Shown piece by piece: positions 8,674 to 18,371 of a DNA stretch of 64,000 nucleotides. This DNA comes from Streptomyces coacervatus (GTDB lineage Bacteria > Actinomycetota > Actinomycetes > Streptomycetales > Streptomycetaceae): NCBI RefSeq assembly GCF_029223485.1, contig NZ_JARHTP010000014.1:186001-250000 (forward strand). Reading direction: 5' to 3'. Every line of letters begins with the position of its first letter. The stretch's first letter is position 1. A program made the translations under genes and the position numbers. Below the pieces are notes generated by a model. The model ran no database searches. It worked only from the letters and a program-made list of their open reading frames with translations, and was not told the DNA's origin.

Positions 8674-9036
8674 CCTCCCGGCACCTTCCGAAGGGCCCCC
8701 GGTGCGTGATCTTCACGGCGGTTTGGCCGGGGGCTGTCCGGCGGATCAGGTCGGCTGTGGGCAAGGGCGCTTTTCGGCCGCCCCCTAGGGGGCTGGTGCG
8801 TGCAGCTGCATGGCGGAGGAGCCGTGTCGATCAGCCGCTGCCGCGGCGGGCGGCGCGGAGCGTCGGCAACCGACGGCAACGCCGCAGCTGTGCGTGCCAG
8901 GGCCCGCGACGCCGAGCCGATCCGCCGGACAGCCCCGCCCGGAGGGATCCCGCTTCAACCCCCGCAGAGCGCGGCAAGCCACCCGCCCGAGCGACGCACT
9001 GTCCTCCCGGCGGCCGGCCTCGGCAACAATGGAGGG
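8674..9036. other. Intergenic region between acyl-CoA dehydrogenase and dxr
   Basis: No convincing gene was seen in these 363 bases. A perfect 14-bp palindrome GCCCCCTAGGGGGC at 8780-8793 may be part of a terminator or a protein site. The remainder presumably holds the dxr promoter. An in-frame extension of dxr reaches back to 8800 but has low-complexity composition and is not supported. Confidence 0.5.
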
Positions 9037-10314
9037 ATGAGCGACAGTCCAGCCCCACGAGGGGGCGCCCTCGCCGACCCGCATCTCGTCTACGACCCCG
9101 TGGCGGGCAGCGGCCCGAAGGACGTGGTGGTCCTCGGCTCCACCGGGTCGATCGGCACCCAGGCCATCGACCTCGTGCTGCGCAACCCCGACCGCTTCCG
9201 GGTCACCGGGCTCTCCGCCAACGGCGGCCGGACCGCCCTCCTCGCCGAGCAGGCGCACCGGCTGCGGGTACGCACCGTCGCGGTCGCCCGCGAGGACGCC
9301 GTACCGGCGCTGCGCGAGGCGCTCACCGCGCAGTACGGCGCGGGGGAGCCGCTCCCGGAGATCCTCGCCGGGCCCGGGGCGGCCACCGAGCTCGCCGCCT
9401 CCGACTGCCACACCGTGCTCAACGGCATCACCGGCTCCATCGGGCTCGCCCCGACCCTCGCCGCCCTGGAGGCGGGCCGCACCCTCGCGCTCGCCAACAA
9501 GGAGTCGCTCATCGTCGGCGGCCCGCTGGTCAAGGCGCTCGCCAAGCCCGGACAGATCATTCCGGTCGACTCCGAGCACGCGGCCCTGTTCCAGGCGCTG
9601 GCGGCCGGCACCCGGGCCGACGTACGCAAACTCGTCGTCACCGCGTCCGGCGGCCCCTTCCGCGGCCGTACCAGGGCCGAGCTGGCGAACGTCACCGTCC
9701 AGGACGCCCTCGCCCACCCCACCTGGGCCATGGGCCCGGTGATCACGATCAACTCCGCGACCCTGGTCAACAAGGGCCTCGAGGTCATCGAGGCACACTT
9801 GCTGTACGACATTCCCTTCGACCGCATTGAGGTCGTCGTGCATCCCCAGTCGTATGTCCACTCGATGATTGAGTTCACGGACGGATCGACGATCGCCCAG
9901 GCGACGCCCCCCGACATGCGCGGGCCCATCGCCATCGGCCTGGGCTGGCCCGAGCGCGTCCCCGACGCGGCCCCGGCCTTCGACTGGAGCACGGCGTCGA
10001 CGTGGGAGTTCTTCCCGCTCGACAACGACGCGTTCCCGTCGGTGAACCTCGCCCGGCACGTGGGTGAGCTCGCGGGCACCGCCCCGGCGGTGTTCAATGC
10101 GGCCAACGAGGAGTGCGTGGAGGCGTTCCGCAGCGGCGCCCTGCCGTTCAACGCCATCATCGAGACCGTGACCAGGGTGGTGGAGGAGCACGGCACCCCG
10201 CGCACGGGAACTTCCCTGACCGTGCCGGACGTCCTCGAAGCGGAGACCTGGGCACGGGCCCGGGCCCGGGAACTGACGGCGCAGACGACTTCTGCCGCGG
10301 AGGCGCGTGCATGA
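9037..10314 (+). CDS. dxr: 1-deoxy-D-xylulose 5-phosphate reductoisomerase
   Basis: A 425-residue enzyme of the MEP isoprenoid pathway that converts DXP to 2-C-methyl-D-erythritol 4-phosphate with NADPH and a divalent metal. The NADPH-binding motif VVVLGSTGSIGTQ is near residue 30. The central domain has NGITGSIG and ALANKESL, the metal-binding block is VDSEHAALFQAL, and the substrate loop has HPTWAMGPVITINSATLVNKGLE. The ATG at 9037 is the conventional start for this family, although GGAGGG is immediately adjacent rather than at ideal distance. The stop overlaps the start of the following protease gene by four bases (ATGA), indicating translational coupling; ispG follows, so two MEP genes flank the protease. 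Confidence 0.95.
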   Translation: MSDSPAPRGGALADPHLVYDPVAGSGPKDVVVLGSTGSIGTQAIDLVLRNPDRFRVTGLSANGGRTALLAEQAHRLRVRTVAVAREDAVPALREALTAQYGAGEPLPEILAGPGAATELAASDCHTVLNGITGSIGLAPTLAALEAGRTLALANKESLIVGGPLVKALAKPGQIIPVDSEHAALFQALAAGTRADVRKLVVTASGGPFRGRTRAELANVTVQDALAHPTWAMGPVITINSATLVNKGLEVIEAHLLYDIPFDRIEVVVHPQSYVHSMIEFTDGSTIAQATPPDMRGPIAIGLGWPERVPDAAPAFDWSTASTWEFFPLDNDAFPSVNLARHVGELAGTAPAVFNAANEECVEAFRSGALPFNAIIETVTRVVEEHGTPRTGTSLTVPDVLEAETWARARARELTAQTTSAAEARA

Positions 10315-11615
10315 CATCCCTGATGATGATCCTCGGCATAGTGATCTTCGTGGTCGGTCTGCTGGTCTCGATCGCGTGGCACGAGCTGGGGCATCTGTCC
10401 ACCGCCAAGCTCTTCGGCATCCGGGTGCCGCAGTACATGGTGGGCTTCGGCCCGACCATCTGGTCGCGGAAGAAGGGCGAGACGGAGTACGGCTTCAAGG
10501 CCGTCCCGTTCGGCGGCTACATCCGCATGATCGGCATGTTCCCGCCCGGCCCCGACGGCAGACTGGAGGCCCGCTCCACCTCCCCCTGGCGCGGCATGAT
10601 CGAGGACGCCCGCTCGGCAGCCTTCGAGGAGCTCCGCCCCGGCGACGAGACCCGCCTCTTCTACACCCGCGCCCCCTGGAAGCGGGTCATCGTGATGTTC
10701 GCGGGCCCCTTCATGAACCTGATCCTGGCCGTGGCGCTGTTCCTCACGGTCCTGATGGGCTTCGGCATCACCCAGCAGACCACGACCGTCAGCTCTGTCT
10801 CGCAGTGCGTCATCGCCCAGAGCGAGAACCGCGACAAGTGCAAGAAGTCCGACGCCGACTCCCCGGCCGCCGCGGCGGGCCTCAAGGCCGGCGACAAGAT
10901 CGTGTCCTTCAACGGGGTGCGGACGGCCGACTGGAACAAGCTCTCCGACCTCATCCGCGCCACCCCCGGCAAGGACGTGGCGATCGTCGTCGACCGCAAG
11001 GGCCAGGAGCTGACCCTGCACGCGAAGATCGCCACCAACCAGGTTGCGAAGAAGGACTCCACCGGCCACGTCGTCCCCGGCAAGTACGTCACCGCGGGCT
11101 TCCTCGGCTTCAGCGCGGCCAACGGTGTCGTCCGCCAGGACTTCGGCGAGTCCGTGTCCTGGATGGGCGACCGCCTCGACGAGGCCGTCAGCTCCATCGC
11201 GGACCTGCCCGGCAAGATCCCGGCCCTGTGGGACGCGGCCTTCGACGGCGCCCCCCGCCAGGCCGATTCCCCGATGGGCGTGGTCGGCGCGGCCCGCGTC
11301 GGCGGCGAGATCTTCACCCTCGACATCCCGGCCACCCAGCAGCTGGCCACGGCCCTGATGCTGATCGCCGGCTTCAACCTCTCCCTGTTCCTCTTCAACA
11401 TGCTCCCGCTGCTCCCGCTGGACGGCGGGCACATCGCGGGCGCCCTGTGGGAGTCCCTGCGCCGCAACCTGGCGCGGGTGCTGCGGCGGCCGGACCCGGG
11501 TCCGTTCGACGTGGCGAAGCTCATGCCGGTGGCGTACGTGGTGGCGGGCGTCTTCGTCTGCTTCACCCTCCTCGTGCTGATCGCGGACGTGGTTAACCCA
11601 GTCAAAATCACCTAG
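10311..11615 (+). CDS. rseP: Site-2 intramembrane metalloprotease (RseP/RIP family)
   Basis: A 434-residue integral membrane protease. TM1 carries the zinc motif HELGH (AWHELGHLSTAKLFG) near residue 25. A hydrophobic segment at about 128-150 follows, then a PDZ-like region (SPAAAAGLKAGDKIVSFNGV) and C-terminal TMs with the second zinc-ligand block NMLPLLPLDGGHIAG. Family members cut anti-sigma factors or signal-peptide remnants within the membrane. GCGGAGG upstream provides the ribosome binding site. Position between dxr and ispG is the standard arrangement in Streptomyces, though no biochemical link to isoprenoid synthesis is implied. The substrate is unknown. Confidence 0.92.
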   Translation: MTSLMMILGIVIFVVGLLVSIAWHELGHLSTAKLFGIRVPQYMVGFGPTIWSRKKGETEYGFKAVPFGGYIRMIGMFPPGPDGRLEARSTSPWRGMIEDARSAAFEELRPGDETRLFYTRAPWKRVIVMFAGPFMNLILAVALFLTVLMGFGITQQTTTVSSVSQCVIAQSENRDKCKKSDADSPAAAAGLKAGDKIVSFNGVRTADWNKLSDLIRATPGKDVAIVVDRKGQELTLHAKIATNQVAKKDSTGHVVPGKYVTAGFLGFSAANGVVRQDFGESVSWMGDRLDEAVSSIADLPGKIPALWDAAFDGAPRQADSPMGVVGAARVGGEIFTLDIPATQQLATALMLIAGFNLSLFLFNMLPLLPLDGGHIAGALWESLRRNLARVLRRPDPGPFDVAKLMPVAYVVAGVFVCFTLLVLIADVVNPVKIT

Positions 11616-11630
11616 TCACGCGGAGTTTGT

Positions 11631-11661
11631 GGCGGCCTGGCACGCTCTGTGCCAGGCCGCC
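11631..11661. terminator. Hairpin terminator after the protease gene
   Basis: GGCGGCCTGGCAC and GTGCCAGGCCGCC form a perfect 13-bp stem with a GCTCT loop, 15 bases after the stop. There is no long T-run, as is common in Streptomyces. Confidence 0.85.
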
Positions 11662-11782
11662 TTCCATTGGGTGGGTTTACGGGCGGGATGTGCCCGGGCC
11701 TGGGCACGTGCCGTAATCTCGAAGCCTGGAGCCCGTTGTTCCGGGACCGGACCTTGATCCACGACTTGGGGTTGCACAGCAG

Positions 11783-12940
11783 ATGACTGCGATTTCTCTC
11801 GGCATGCCGTCCGTTCCGACCAGGGTTGCCGAGCGTCGGCAGAGCAGGCAGATCCAGGTCGGATCGGTGGCGGTCGGCGGCGACGCACCCGTGTCCGTGC
11901 AGTCGATGACCACGACCCGTACCTCCGACATCGGCGCCACCCTCCAGCAGATCGCCGAGCTGACCGCCTCCGGCTGCCAGATCGTGCGGGTGGCGTGCCC
12001 CACGCAGGACGACGCGGACGCGCTCGCCACCATCGCGAAGAAGTCGCAGATCCCGGTCATCGCCGACATCCACTTCCAGCCCAAGTACGTCTTCGCGGCC
12101 ATCGAGGCCGGCTGCGCCGCGGTCCGGGTGAACCCCGGCAACATCAAGCAGTTCGACGACAAGGTCAAGGAGATCGCGCGGGCCGCCAAGGAGCACGGCA
12201 CCCCGATCCGCATCGGCGTGAACGCGGGCTCCCTCGACCGGCGTCTGCTCCAGAAGTACGGCAAGGCGACCCCCGAGGCCCTCGTCGAGAGCGCGCTGTG
12301 GGAAGCCTCCCTCTTCGAGGAGCACGACTTCCGGGACATCAAGATCTCGGTCAAGCACAACGACCCGGTCGTGATGATCGAGGCGTACAAGCAGCTCGCC
12401 GCCCAGTGCGACTACCCGCTGCACCTGGGTGTGACGGAGGCCGGGCCCGCCTTCCAGGGCACGATCAAGTCGGCGGTGGCCTTCGGGGCGCTGCTGAGCC
12501 AGGGCATCGGCGACACGATCCGCGTCTCCCTCTCGGCTCCGCCGGTCGAGGAGGTCAAGGTCGGCAACCAGATCCTGGAGTCCCTGAACCTCAGGCAGCG
12601 CGGCCTGGAGATCGTCTCCTGCCCGTCCTGCGGCCGCGCCCAGGTCGACGTCTACAAGCTGGCCGAGGAGGTCACCGCGGGCCTGACCGGCATGGAGGTC
12701 CCCCTCCGCGTCGCGGTCATGGGCTGCGTCGTGAACGGCCCGGGCGAGGCCCGCGAGGCCGACCTCGGTGTCGCCTCCGGCAACGGCAAGGGCCAGATCT
12801 TCGTCAAGGGCGAGGTCATCAAGACGGTCCCCGAGTCCAAGATCGTGGAGACCCTCATCGAGGAGGCCATGAAGCTGGCCGAGCAGATGGAGGCGGACGG
12901 CACGCCCTCGGGGGAGCCGTCGGTGTCGGTCGCGGGCTGA
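11783..12940 (+). CDS. ispG: 4-hydroxy-3-methylbut-2-enyl diphosphate synthase (flavodoxin)
   Basis: A 385-residue [4Fe-4S] enzyme of the MEP pathway that reductively opens ME-cPP to HMBPP. The N-terminal TIM barrel shows VQSMTTTRTSDI, VIADIHFQPKYVFAAIEAG and VRVNPGNIK. The C-terminal cluster domain has the cysteine block SCPSCGR and the third cysteine in VMGCVVNGPGE. Length and motifs are typical of the bacterial two-domain form. It is separated from rseP by a strong hairpin, so it probably has its own promoter in 11662-11782. Confidence 0.96.
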   Translation: MTAISLGMPSVPTRVAERRQSRQIQVGSVAVGGDAPVSVQSMTTTRTSDIGATLQQIAELTASGCQIVRVACPTQDDADALATIAKKSQIPVIADIHFQPKYVFAAIEAGCAAVRVNPGNIKQFDDKVKEIARAAKEHGTPIRIGVNAGSLDRRLLQKYGKATPEALVESALWEASLFEEHDFRDIKISVKHNDPVVMIEAYKQLAAQCDYPLHLGVTEAGPAFQGTIKSAVAFGALLSQGIGDTIRVSLSAPPVEEVKVGNQILESLNLRQRGLEIVSCPSCGRAQVDVYKLAEEVTAGLTGMEVPLRVAVMGCVVNGPGEAREADLGVASGNGKGQIFVKGEVIKTVPESKIVETLIEEAMKLAEQMEADGTPSGEPSVSVAG

Positions 12941-12964
12941 ACCTCCCGCCTTCTCCAACTTCTT

Positions 12965-13001
12965 CTTACGCCCCGTCACATCTCTTGTGGCGGGGCGTAA
13001 G
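12965..13001. terminator. Strong hairpin terminator after ispG
   Basis: CTTACGCCCCGTCACA pairs with TGTGGCGGGGCGTAAG (one G-T wobble) around a TCTCT loop, followed by the T-rich GTGTTGTTTC. Confidence 0.9.
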
Positions 13002-13131
13002 TGTTGTTTCCCATTACCTTCAACTGCCTTGACAGCTCCGATGTATGGCGAGACCTTGTGGGCCGCACGGGCCATCGTGCCCCATGAGATACGTACGTCC
13101 ACCACATACGTCGGATGACCAAGGTGACCGT

Positions 13132-14904
13132 ATGAGACGCCGCAGGCTCCTCGCCCTCTGGACCGCCCTCCTCGCGCTGCTGCTCACCACCGCCCCCGCA
13201 GCCCACGCCCGCGCCGCCGAACAGCCCCCGCCCCGCCAGGCCATGCTCCGAGGCGCGACCGCCGGGATGTTCCTGCACTGGGGCATGTTCACCGCCCCCA
13301 GGCACCTCGACTGCGCAAGCTGGGAGAAGGACGTCACCGACGGCGGCTGGAACCCGGACTACTGGGTCGACGAAGCCCGCAAGATCCGCGCGAGCTACAT
13401 CGTGCTCGCCACCTTCCACTCCCGCCTCGGCTACGCCCGCCCCTGGCCGTCGAAGATCCCCGGCTCCTGCGCCACGAAGCGGGACATCCTGGGCGAGCTG
13501 ATCAAGGCGGCCGACGCCAAGGGCCTCAAGGTCATCCTTTATATGACCGACGACCCCAAGTGGCACGACGAGCAGGGCGTCGAGACCCTCGACTCGGCCG
13601 CCTACTCCGCCTACAAGGGCCATGGCGTCGACCTCACCACCCGCCCCGGCTTCGGCGAGTTCAGCTACGACAACTTCTTCGAGGTCATGAAGAACTACCC
13701 GAAGCTGGCGGGCTTCTGGATCGACAACGACAACGAGTACTGGGAACAGCACCAGCTCTACGAGCAGATACGGCAGCTGCGTCCGGACATGACCCTGAGC
13801 AACAACAACGAGGACACCCCGATCATGGACATGGTGTCCCACGAGCAGAAGGTCGGCATGACCCCGCCGTACGACCAGCCGTCGGCGATCTGGACCCCCC
13901 TGCCCCGCCTCACCGAGTCCTGCTACAAGGTCCCCGACACGGGCAGCTGGTGGTACGACGGCCAGGACCGCCCGGTGTCGACCGCCCTCAACGTCGACCG
14001 GTACATCGCAAACGCCGGCAACTCCATCCGCTCCCTCATGGACTTCACCGCCATGGTGAACGGCCGGTTCCCGCCCCAGCAGGAGCAGTTCCTCGACCTG
14101 ATGAAGGACTACCTCCCGCCCATCTGGCAGTCCCTGCACGGAGTCGACGGCGGCGGCTTCCTGTACGGCGGCATGCAGCCCGGCGCCTGGAACGACGGCT
14201 CGTACGGCTACATCACCGTCAGCCGCACCGACCGCACCACGCAGTACGTCCACGTCACCACGAAGCCGTCCTCCGGCGACCGGGTCCGCATCCGCGACAA
14301 CGGCTACCGCGTCGAGTGGATCATCGACCTGCGAACCGGCAGGAAGTTCCACTTCGACCAGCGCGACGGCACCCTCACCATCAAGGGCATCGCCGACTGG
14401 GACCCGTACGACACCGTCTTCAAGGTGCGTACGGCACCGAAGCGGGAAGGCGTCTACCCGACCGGCACCGTCCACGCGAGCGAACCCGCCCTCACCGACG
14501 GCGACTTCACCACGTACACCGACAACAACGGTGTCCTGCCCGCGAGTTACACCCTCGACCTGGGCCGCGTCCGCAGGGCCGCCTACCTCGCGATCAACCA
14601 GCGCGAGTGGTCACCCACGTACAACAGGGAGACCTTCGGCAGGAAGGAGGACTCGGCGCGGATCAAGGACTACACCCTGTCCGTGAGTGACGACGGCACC
14701 ACATGGCGTGAGGTGAAGGCCGGCGTGCTCGAAAGCGCCCGCGGGACACGGTTCATGGACCTCCCGGGCGCCGGCCTCCGCACCCGCTACATCCGCCTAG
14801 ACGTTCCCACCACCTGGTCCGCCGCCACCGTCCCGGCCTTCTACCGACAGCTGCGCATCGACGAGATACAGGTCGGCTTCGGCCACCCCCTGAGCCACGG
14901 CTGA
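13132..14904 (+). CDS. Secreted GH29-like alpha-L-fucosidase with discoidin-type C-terminal domain
   Basis: A 590-residue exported protein: basic N-terminus, hydrophobic core and an AAHARA cleavage region near residue 27. The catalytic part resembles GH29 alpha-L-fucosidases: GMFLHWGMF near residue 45, an EARKIRASYIVLATFHSRLG block, and GFWIDNDNEYWE, in the position of the family's Asp nucleophile. The last 150 residues (GTVHASEPALTDGDFTTYTDNN to RTRYIRLDV) form an F5/8 type C carbohydrate-binding sandwich. The start at 13132 follows AAGGTGA. Assignment to GH29 proper is uncertain because the motif around the nucleophile is divergent, so another substrate is possible. It may feed the same plant or host glycan use as the GH95/GH12/GH31 block. 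Confidence 0.65.
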   Translation: MRRRRLLALWTALLALLLTTAPAAHARAAEQPPPRQAMLRGATAGMFLHWGMFTAPRHLDCASWEKDVTDGGWNPDYWVDEARKIRASYIVLATFHSRLGYARPWPSKIPGSCATKRDILGELIKAADAKGLKVILYMTDDPKWHDEQGVETLDSAAYSAYKGHGVDLTTRPGFGEFSYDNFFEVMKNYPKLAGFWIDNDNEYWEQHQLYEQIRQLRPDMTLSNNNEDTPIMDMVSHEQKVGMTPPYDQPSAIWTPLPRLTESCYKVPDTGSWWYDGQDRPVSTALNVDRYIANAGNSIRSLMDFTAMVNGRFPPQQEQFLDLMKDYLPPIWQSLHGVDGGGFLYGGMQPGAWNDGSYGYITVSRTDRTTQYVHVTTKPSSGDRVRIRDNGYRVEWIIDLRTGRKFHFDQRDGTLTIKGIADWDPYDTVFKVRTAPKREGVYPTGTVHASEPALTDGDFTTYTDNNGVLPASYTLDLGRVRRAAYLAINQREWSPTYNRETFGRKEDSARIKDYTLSVSDDGTTWREVKAGVLESARGTRFMDLPGAGLRTRYIRLDVPTTWSAATVPAFYRQLRIDEIQVGFGHPLSHG

Positions 14905-14918
14905 CGCCCCTGCCCCAT

Positions 14919-14942
14919 CGCGCCGTCCCATCGGGCGGCGCG
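14919..14942. terminator. Possible hairpin terminator
   Basis: CGCGCCGTCC and GGGCGGCGCG can pair with one G-T wobble around CATC, shortly after the glycosidase stop. Confidence 0.5.
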
Positions 14943-15001
14943 GCACAAATTCGGCAGGTACAGTGCGGAGATCAGCAGAACCTCAGGGTGAGGGCCCGCA
15001 C

Positions 15002-15850
15002 GTGTTGACGCAGACCACCTCACGGGTGCTCGAACCGAGCGACCTGGACGCCGCGCTCGCCGTCCTCGACCGCGAGCCGGTCGCGAACGCCTTCGTGACG
15101 TCGCGGGTGCAGGTCGCGGGCCTCGACCCATGGCGGCTCGGCGGCGAGATGTGGGGCTTCTACGAGGAGGGCATGCTGACCTCCCTCTGCTACGCGGGCG
15201 CCAACCTGGTCCCGATCTGCGCCACCCCGCGCGCCGTGCGCGCCTTCGGCGACCGCGCGCGCAGAGCCGGTCGCCGCTGTTCGTCGATAGTCGGCCCCGT
15301 CGAAGCCACCACCCTGCTCTGGCGCCTGCTCGAACCCAGCTGGGGCCCCGCCCGCGAGGTCCGCGCCCACCAGCCCCTCATGGTCACCGACCGTATGCCC
15401 GACGGCATCGCCCCGGATCCCTACGTCCGCCGCATCCGCAAGGACGAGATGGAGACGATCATGCCGGCGTGCGTGGCGATGTTCACCGAGGAGGTCGGCG
15501 TCTCGCCCCTCGCCGGGGACGGCGGGCTGCTGTACCAGGCCAGGGTCGCCGAACTGGTCGGATCCGGCCGCTCGTTCGCCCGCCTCGACGAGCACGGCAA
15601 GGTCGTCTTCAAGGCGGAGATCGGTGCTGCCACCCCCCACGCCTGCCAGATCCAGGGGGTATGGGTGGCCCCCGAGTACCGGGGGAGGGGGATCGCCGCC
15701 CCCGGCATGGCGGCAGTGCTGCGGTACGCACTGTCGGACGTGGCCCCGATAGTCAGCCTCTACGTCAACGACTTCAACACCCCGGCGCGAAGGGCGTACC
15801 AGAGGGTGGGGTTCCAGGAGGTCGGCGCGTTCATGAGCGTTCTCTTCTAG
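15002..15850 (+). CDS. GNAT-family acetyltransferase with DUF4081 N-terminal domain
   Basis: A 282-residue two-domain protein. Residues 1 to about 115 match the DUF4081 type found in actinobacterial acetyltransferases (NAFVTSRVQVAGLDPWRLGGEMWG). The C-terminal half is a GNAT domain with the acetyl-CoA pyrophosphate loop VWVAPEYRGRGIAAPGM followed by SLYVNDFNTPARRAYQRVGFQEVG. The acceptor substrate is unknown. The start is the GTG at 15002 after GGGTGAGGG. It lies between the glycosidase and another GNAT gene, upstream of proS. Confidence 0.85.
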   Translation: MLTQTTSRVLEPSDLDAALAVLDREPVANAFVTSRVQVAGLDPWRLGGEMWGFYEEGMLTSLCYAGANLVPICATPRAVRAFGDRARRAGRRCSSIVGPVEATTLLWRLLEPSWGPAREVRAHQPLMVTDRMPDGIAPDPYVRRIRKDEMETIMPACVAMFTEEVGVSPLAGDGGLLYQARVAELVGSGRSFARLDEHGKVVFKAEIGAATPHACQIQGVWVAPEYRGRGIAAPGMAAVLRYALSDVAPIVSLYVNDFNTPARRAYQRVGFQEVGAFMSVLF

Positions 15851-15916
15851 TCGCACTTCCGGCCGCACTTCACAGTGCTGTTCTGAGCCTCGTACGAGAC
15901 CTGTAGTCTCCCCGGC

Positions 15917-16483
15917 ATGCTGCGCTTTCCCGGTCACGGACACCGCCATCCCGAAGACGTGGTGATCGGCCCCCTCGACCTGACCGCCCGGGTCGACGAG
16001 GCCCTTGCAGTGCAGGCCGTGGCGTTCGGACTCGGCGCCGACGAGGTCGCCGTACGGCGGCAGATCGTCCTGCGGCACATGACATACCCGGGAGCCCGCG
16101 CGCTCGGCGCCACCGTCGAAGGCCGCCTGGTCGGCTTCGTCTACGGCATGCCGAACGACCGCACGCACTGGTGGTCCACCGTCGTCGAGCCCTACCTCCG
16201 CGCCCAGGGCCACGACGGCTGGCTCGACAACTCCTTCGTGATCACCGAGCTGCACGTCCACCCCCGCCACCAGAACAGCGGCATCGGCCGCTCCCTCATC
16301 ACCACCATCACCGACGGCGCCACCGAGCCCCGCACGATCCTCTCGGCGATCGACGCCGACAGCCCGGCCCGCGGCCTCTACCACTCCCTCGGCTACCAGG
16401 ACCTGGCCCGCCAGGTCCTCTTCCCGAGCGCCCCGAAGCCGTACGCCGTGATGGGCGCACCACTGCCCCTGCGGCGCCGGTAA
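15917..16483 (+). CDS. GNAT-family acetyltransferase
   Basis: A 188-residue protein with a single GNAT fold: the beta4 strand and acetyl-CoA loop are ITELHVHPRHQNSGIGRSLI, followed by LSAIDADSPARGLYHSLGYQDLARQVLF. The N-terminal region has VQAVAFGLGADEV and LVGFVYGMPNDRTHWW. No substrate can be assigned. It starts 66 bases after the preceding GNAT gene and 73 bases before proS, so the three may share transcription. The two GNAT genes are not close paralogues; only the acetyl-CoA loop is similar. Confidence 0.85.
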   Translation: MLRFPGHGHRHPEDVVIGPLDLTARVDEALAVQAVAFGLGADEVAVRRQIVLRHMTYPGARALGATVEGRLVGFVYGMPNDRTHWWSTVVEPYLRAQGHDGWLDNSFVITELHVHPRHQNSGIGRSLITTITDGATEPRTILSAIDADSPARGLYHSLGYQDLARQVLFPSAPKPYAVMGAPLPLRRR

Positions 16484-16556
16484 CGGATTTCCACCGGCAC
16501 CGGCCCCCCGGCTAACCTCCTTGCCATCACCCTTACGCAGCAGGAGTACGAGAACC

Positions 16557-18260
16557 ATGGCGAACGCACCGGTCCAACGCATGTCCCAGTTGATGGCGAA
16601 GACGCTGCGTGACGACCCGGCGGACGCCGAGGTCCTCAGCCACAAGCTGCTCGTCCGCGCCGGCTACGTCCGCCGCACCGCGGCCGGCATCTGGTCGTGG
16701 CTGCCCCTCGGCAAGAAGGTCCTCGCCAACGTCGAGCGCATCGTCCGCGAGGAGATGGACGCGATCGGCGCCCAGGAGGTGCTGCTCCCCGCCCTGCTGC
16801 CGCGGGAGCCGTACGACGCCACCGGCCGCTGGGACGAGTACGGCGCCGAGCTGTTCCGCCTCAAGGACCGCAAGGGCGGCGACTACCTCCTCGGCCCGAC
16901 CCACGAGGAGATCTTCACCCTGCTGGTGAAGGACCAGGCGTCCTCCTACAAGGACCTGCCGGTCATCCTCTACCAGATCCAGCACAAGTACCGCGACGAG
17001 GCCCGCCCGCGGGCCGGCATCCTGCGCGGCCGCGAGTTCCTGATGAAGGACTCGTACTCCTTCGACACCGAGGACGAGGGCCTCGCCCAGTCCTACGCCC
17101 TGCACCGCCAGGCCTACCAGCGCGTCTTCGAGCGCCTCGGCCTCGACTACCGCATCTGCGCCGCGACCGCGGGCGCGATGGGCGGCTCCAAGTCGGAGGA
17201 GTTCCTCGCCCCGGCCGAGGCAGGCGAGGACACCTTCGCGGACTGCCCGAACTGCGACTTCGCGGCCAACACCGAGGCGATCACATACGAGCTGAAGGCG
17301 GTGGACGCCGAGGGCGTGGCCGCGCTGGAGGAGATCCCGACCCCGGACACCCCCACCATCGAGACCCTCGCCGCCTTCCTGGAGGTCCCCGCCTCCGCCA
17401 CCCTGAAGAACCTCCTCGTGAAGGTCGACGGCGAGATCGTCGCCGTCGGTGTCCCCGGCGACCGCGAGGTCGACATGGGCAAGGTCGAGGCGCACTTCGC
17501 ACCCGGGATCGTCGAGATGGTCACCGAGGCGGACTTCGCCGGGCGCCCGGACCTGGTCCGCGGCTACGTCGGCCCGCAGGGCCTGGGCGAGAAGGTCAAG
17601 TACATCGCCGACCCGCGCGTGGCCCCCGGCACCGCCTGGATCACCGGCGCCAACAAGGCCGGCATCCACGCCAGGAACGTCCTCGCCGGCCGTGACTTCG
17701 AGGTCGCGGAGTACGTCGACGTCGTGGTCGTCCAGGACGGCGACCCCTGCCCGAACTGCGGCACCGGCCTCAAGCTGGACCGCGCCATCGAGATCGGCCA
17801 CATCTTCCAGCTCGGCCGCAAGTACGCGGATGCGCTGAAGCTCGACGTCCTCGGCCAGAACGGCAAGCCGGTCCGGGTCACCATGGGCTCCTACGGCATC
17901 GGCGTCTCCCGCGCGGTCGCCGCCCTCGCCGAGCAGACCGCCGACGAGCAGGGCCTGTGCTGGCCGGCCGAGGTCGCCCCCGCCGACGTACACGTCGTCG
18001 CCGCGGGCAAGGCCCTGCAGATCGAGCTGGCGCTCGAGGTCTCCGAGAAGCTGCGGGCGGCCGGTCTGCGCGTCCTGGTCGACGACCGCGCCGGGGTCTC
18101 CCCGGGCGTGAAGTTCACCGACTCCGAGCTGATCGGCGTACCGAAGATCCTGGTCGCGGGCCGTCGCGCCGCCGAGGGTGTCCTGGAGCTGAAGGACCGC
18201 AGGAGCGGTGAGCGCGAGGAGCTGACGGTGGACGAGGCGATCGCCCGCCTCACCGCATAA
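16557..18260 (+). CDS. proS: Prolyl-tRNA synthetase, bacterial type with editing domain
   Basis: A 567-residue class II aminoacyl-tRNA synthetase that charges tRNA-Pro. Motif 1 is near VERIVREEMDAIGAQEVLLPALLP, motif 2 is QIQHKYRDEARPRAGILRGREFLMKDSYSF, and motif 3 is MGSYGIGVSRAVAALAEQ. An insertion of about 180 residues between motifs 2 and 3 (IETLAAFLEVPASATLKNLLVKVDGE) is the INS editing domain that deacylates Ala-tRNA-Pro. The C-terminal anticodon-binding domain ends LTVDEAIARLTA. The ATG at 16557 is preferred over 16521 because conserved sequence begins there and CAGGAG lies upstream. Confidence 0.96.
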   Translation: MANAPVQRMSQLMAKTLRDDPADAEVLSHKLLVRAGYVRRTAAGIWSWLPLGKKVLANVERIVREEMDAIGAQEVLLPALLPREPYDATGRWDEYGAELFRLKDRKGGDYLLGPTHEEIFTLLVKDQASSYKDLPVILYQIQHKYRDEARPRAGILRGREFLMKDSYSFDTEDEGLAQSYALHRQAYQRVFERLGLDYRICAATAGAMGGSKSEEFLAPAEAGEDTFADCPNCDFAANTEAITYELKAVDAEGVAALEEIPTPDTPTIETLAAFLEVPASATLKNLLVKVDGEIVAVGVPGDREVDMGKVEAHFAPGIVEMVTEADFAGRPDLVRGYVGPQGLGEKVKYIADPRVAPGTAWITGANKAGIHARNVLAGRDFEVAEYVDVVVVQDGDPCPNCGTGLKLDRAIEIGHIFQLGRKYADALKLDVLGQNGKPVRVTMGSYGIGVSRAVAALAEQTADEQGLCWPAEVAPADVHVVAAGKALQIELALEVSEKLRAAGLRVLVDDRAGVSPGVKFTDSELIGVPKILVAGRRAAEGVLELKDRRSGEREELTVDEAIARLTA

Positions 18261-18371
18261 AGCGACTTCTCAGAAAGGTCTCTGAGCCCCTAAAGGGATC
18301 TCACAGACTTCTCTCAGGCCGTTCCCCGACCGTAGTGCGTGACAGAGCGTCACTATGGGAGGGGAACGGTC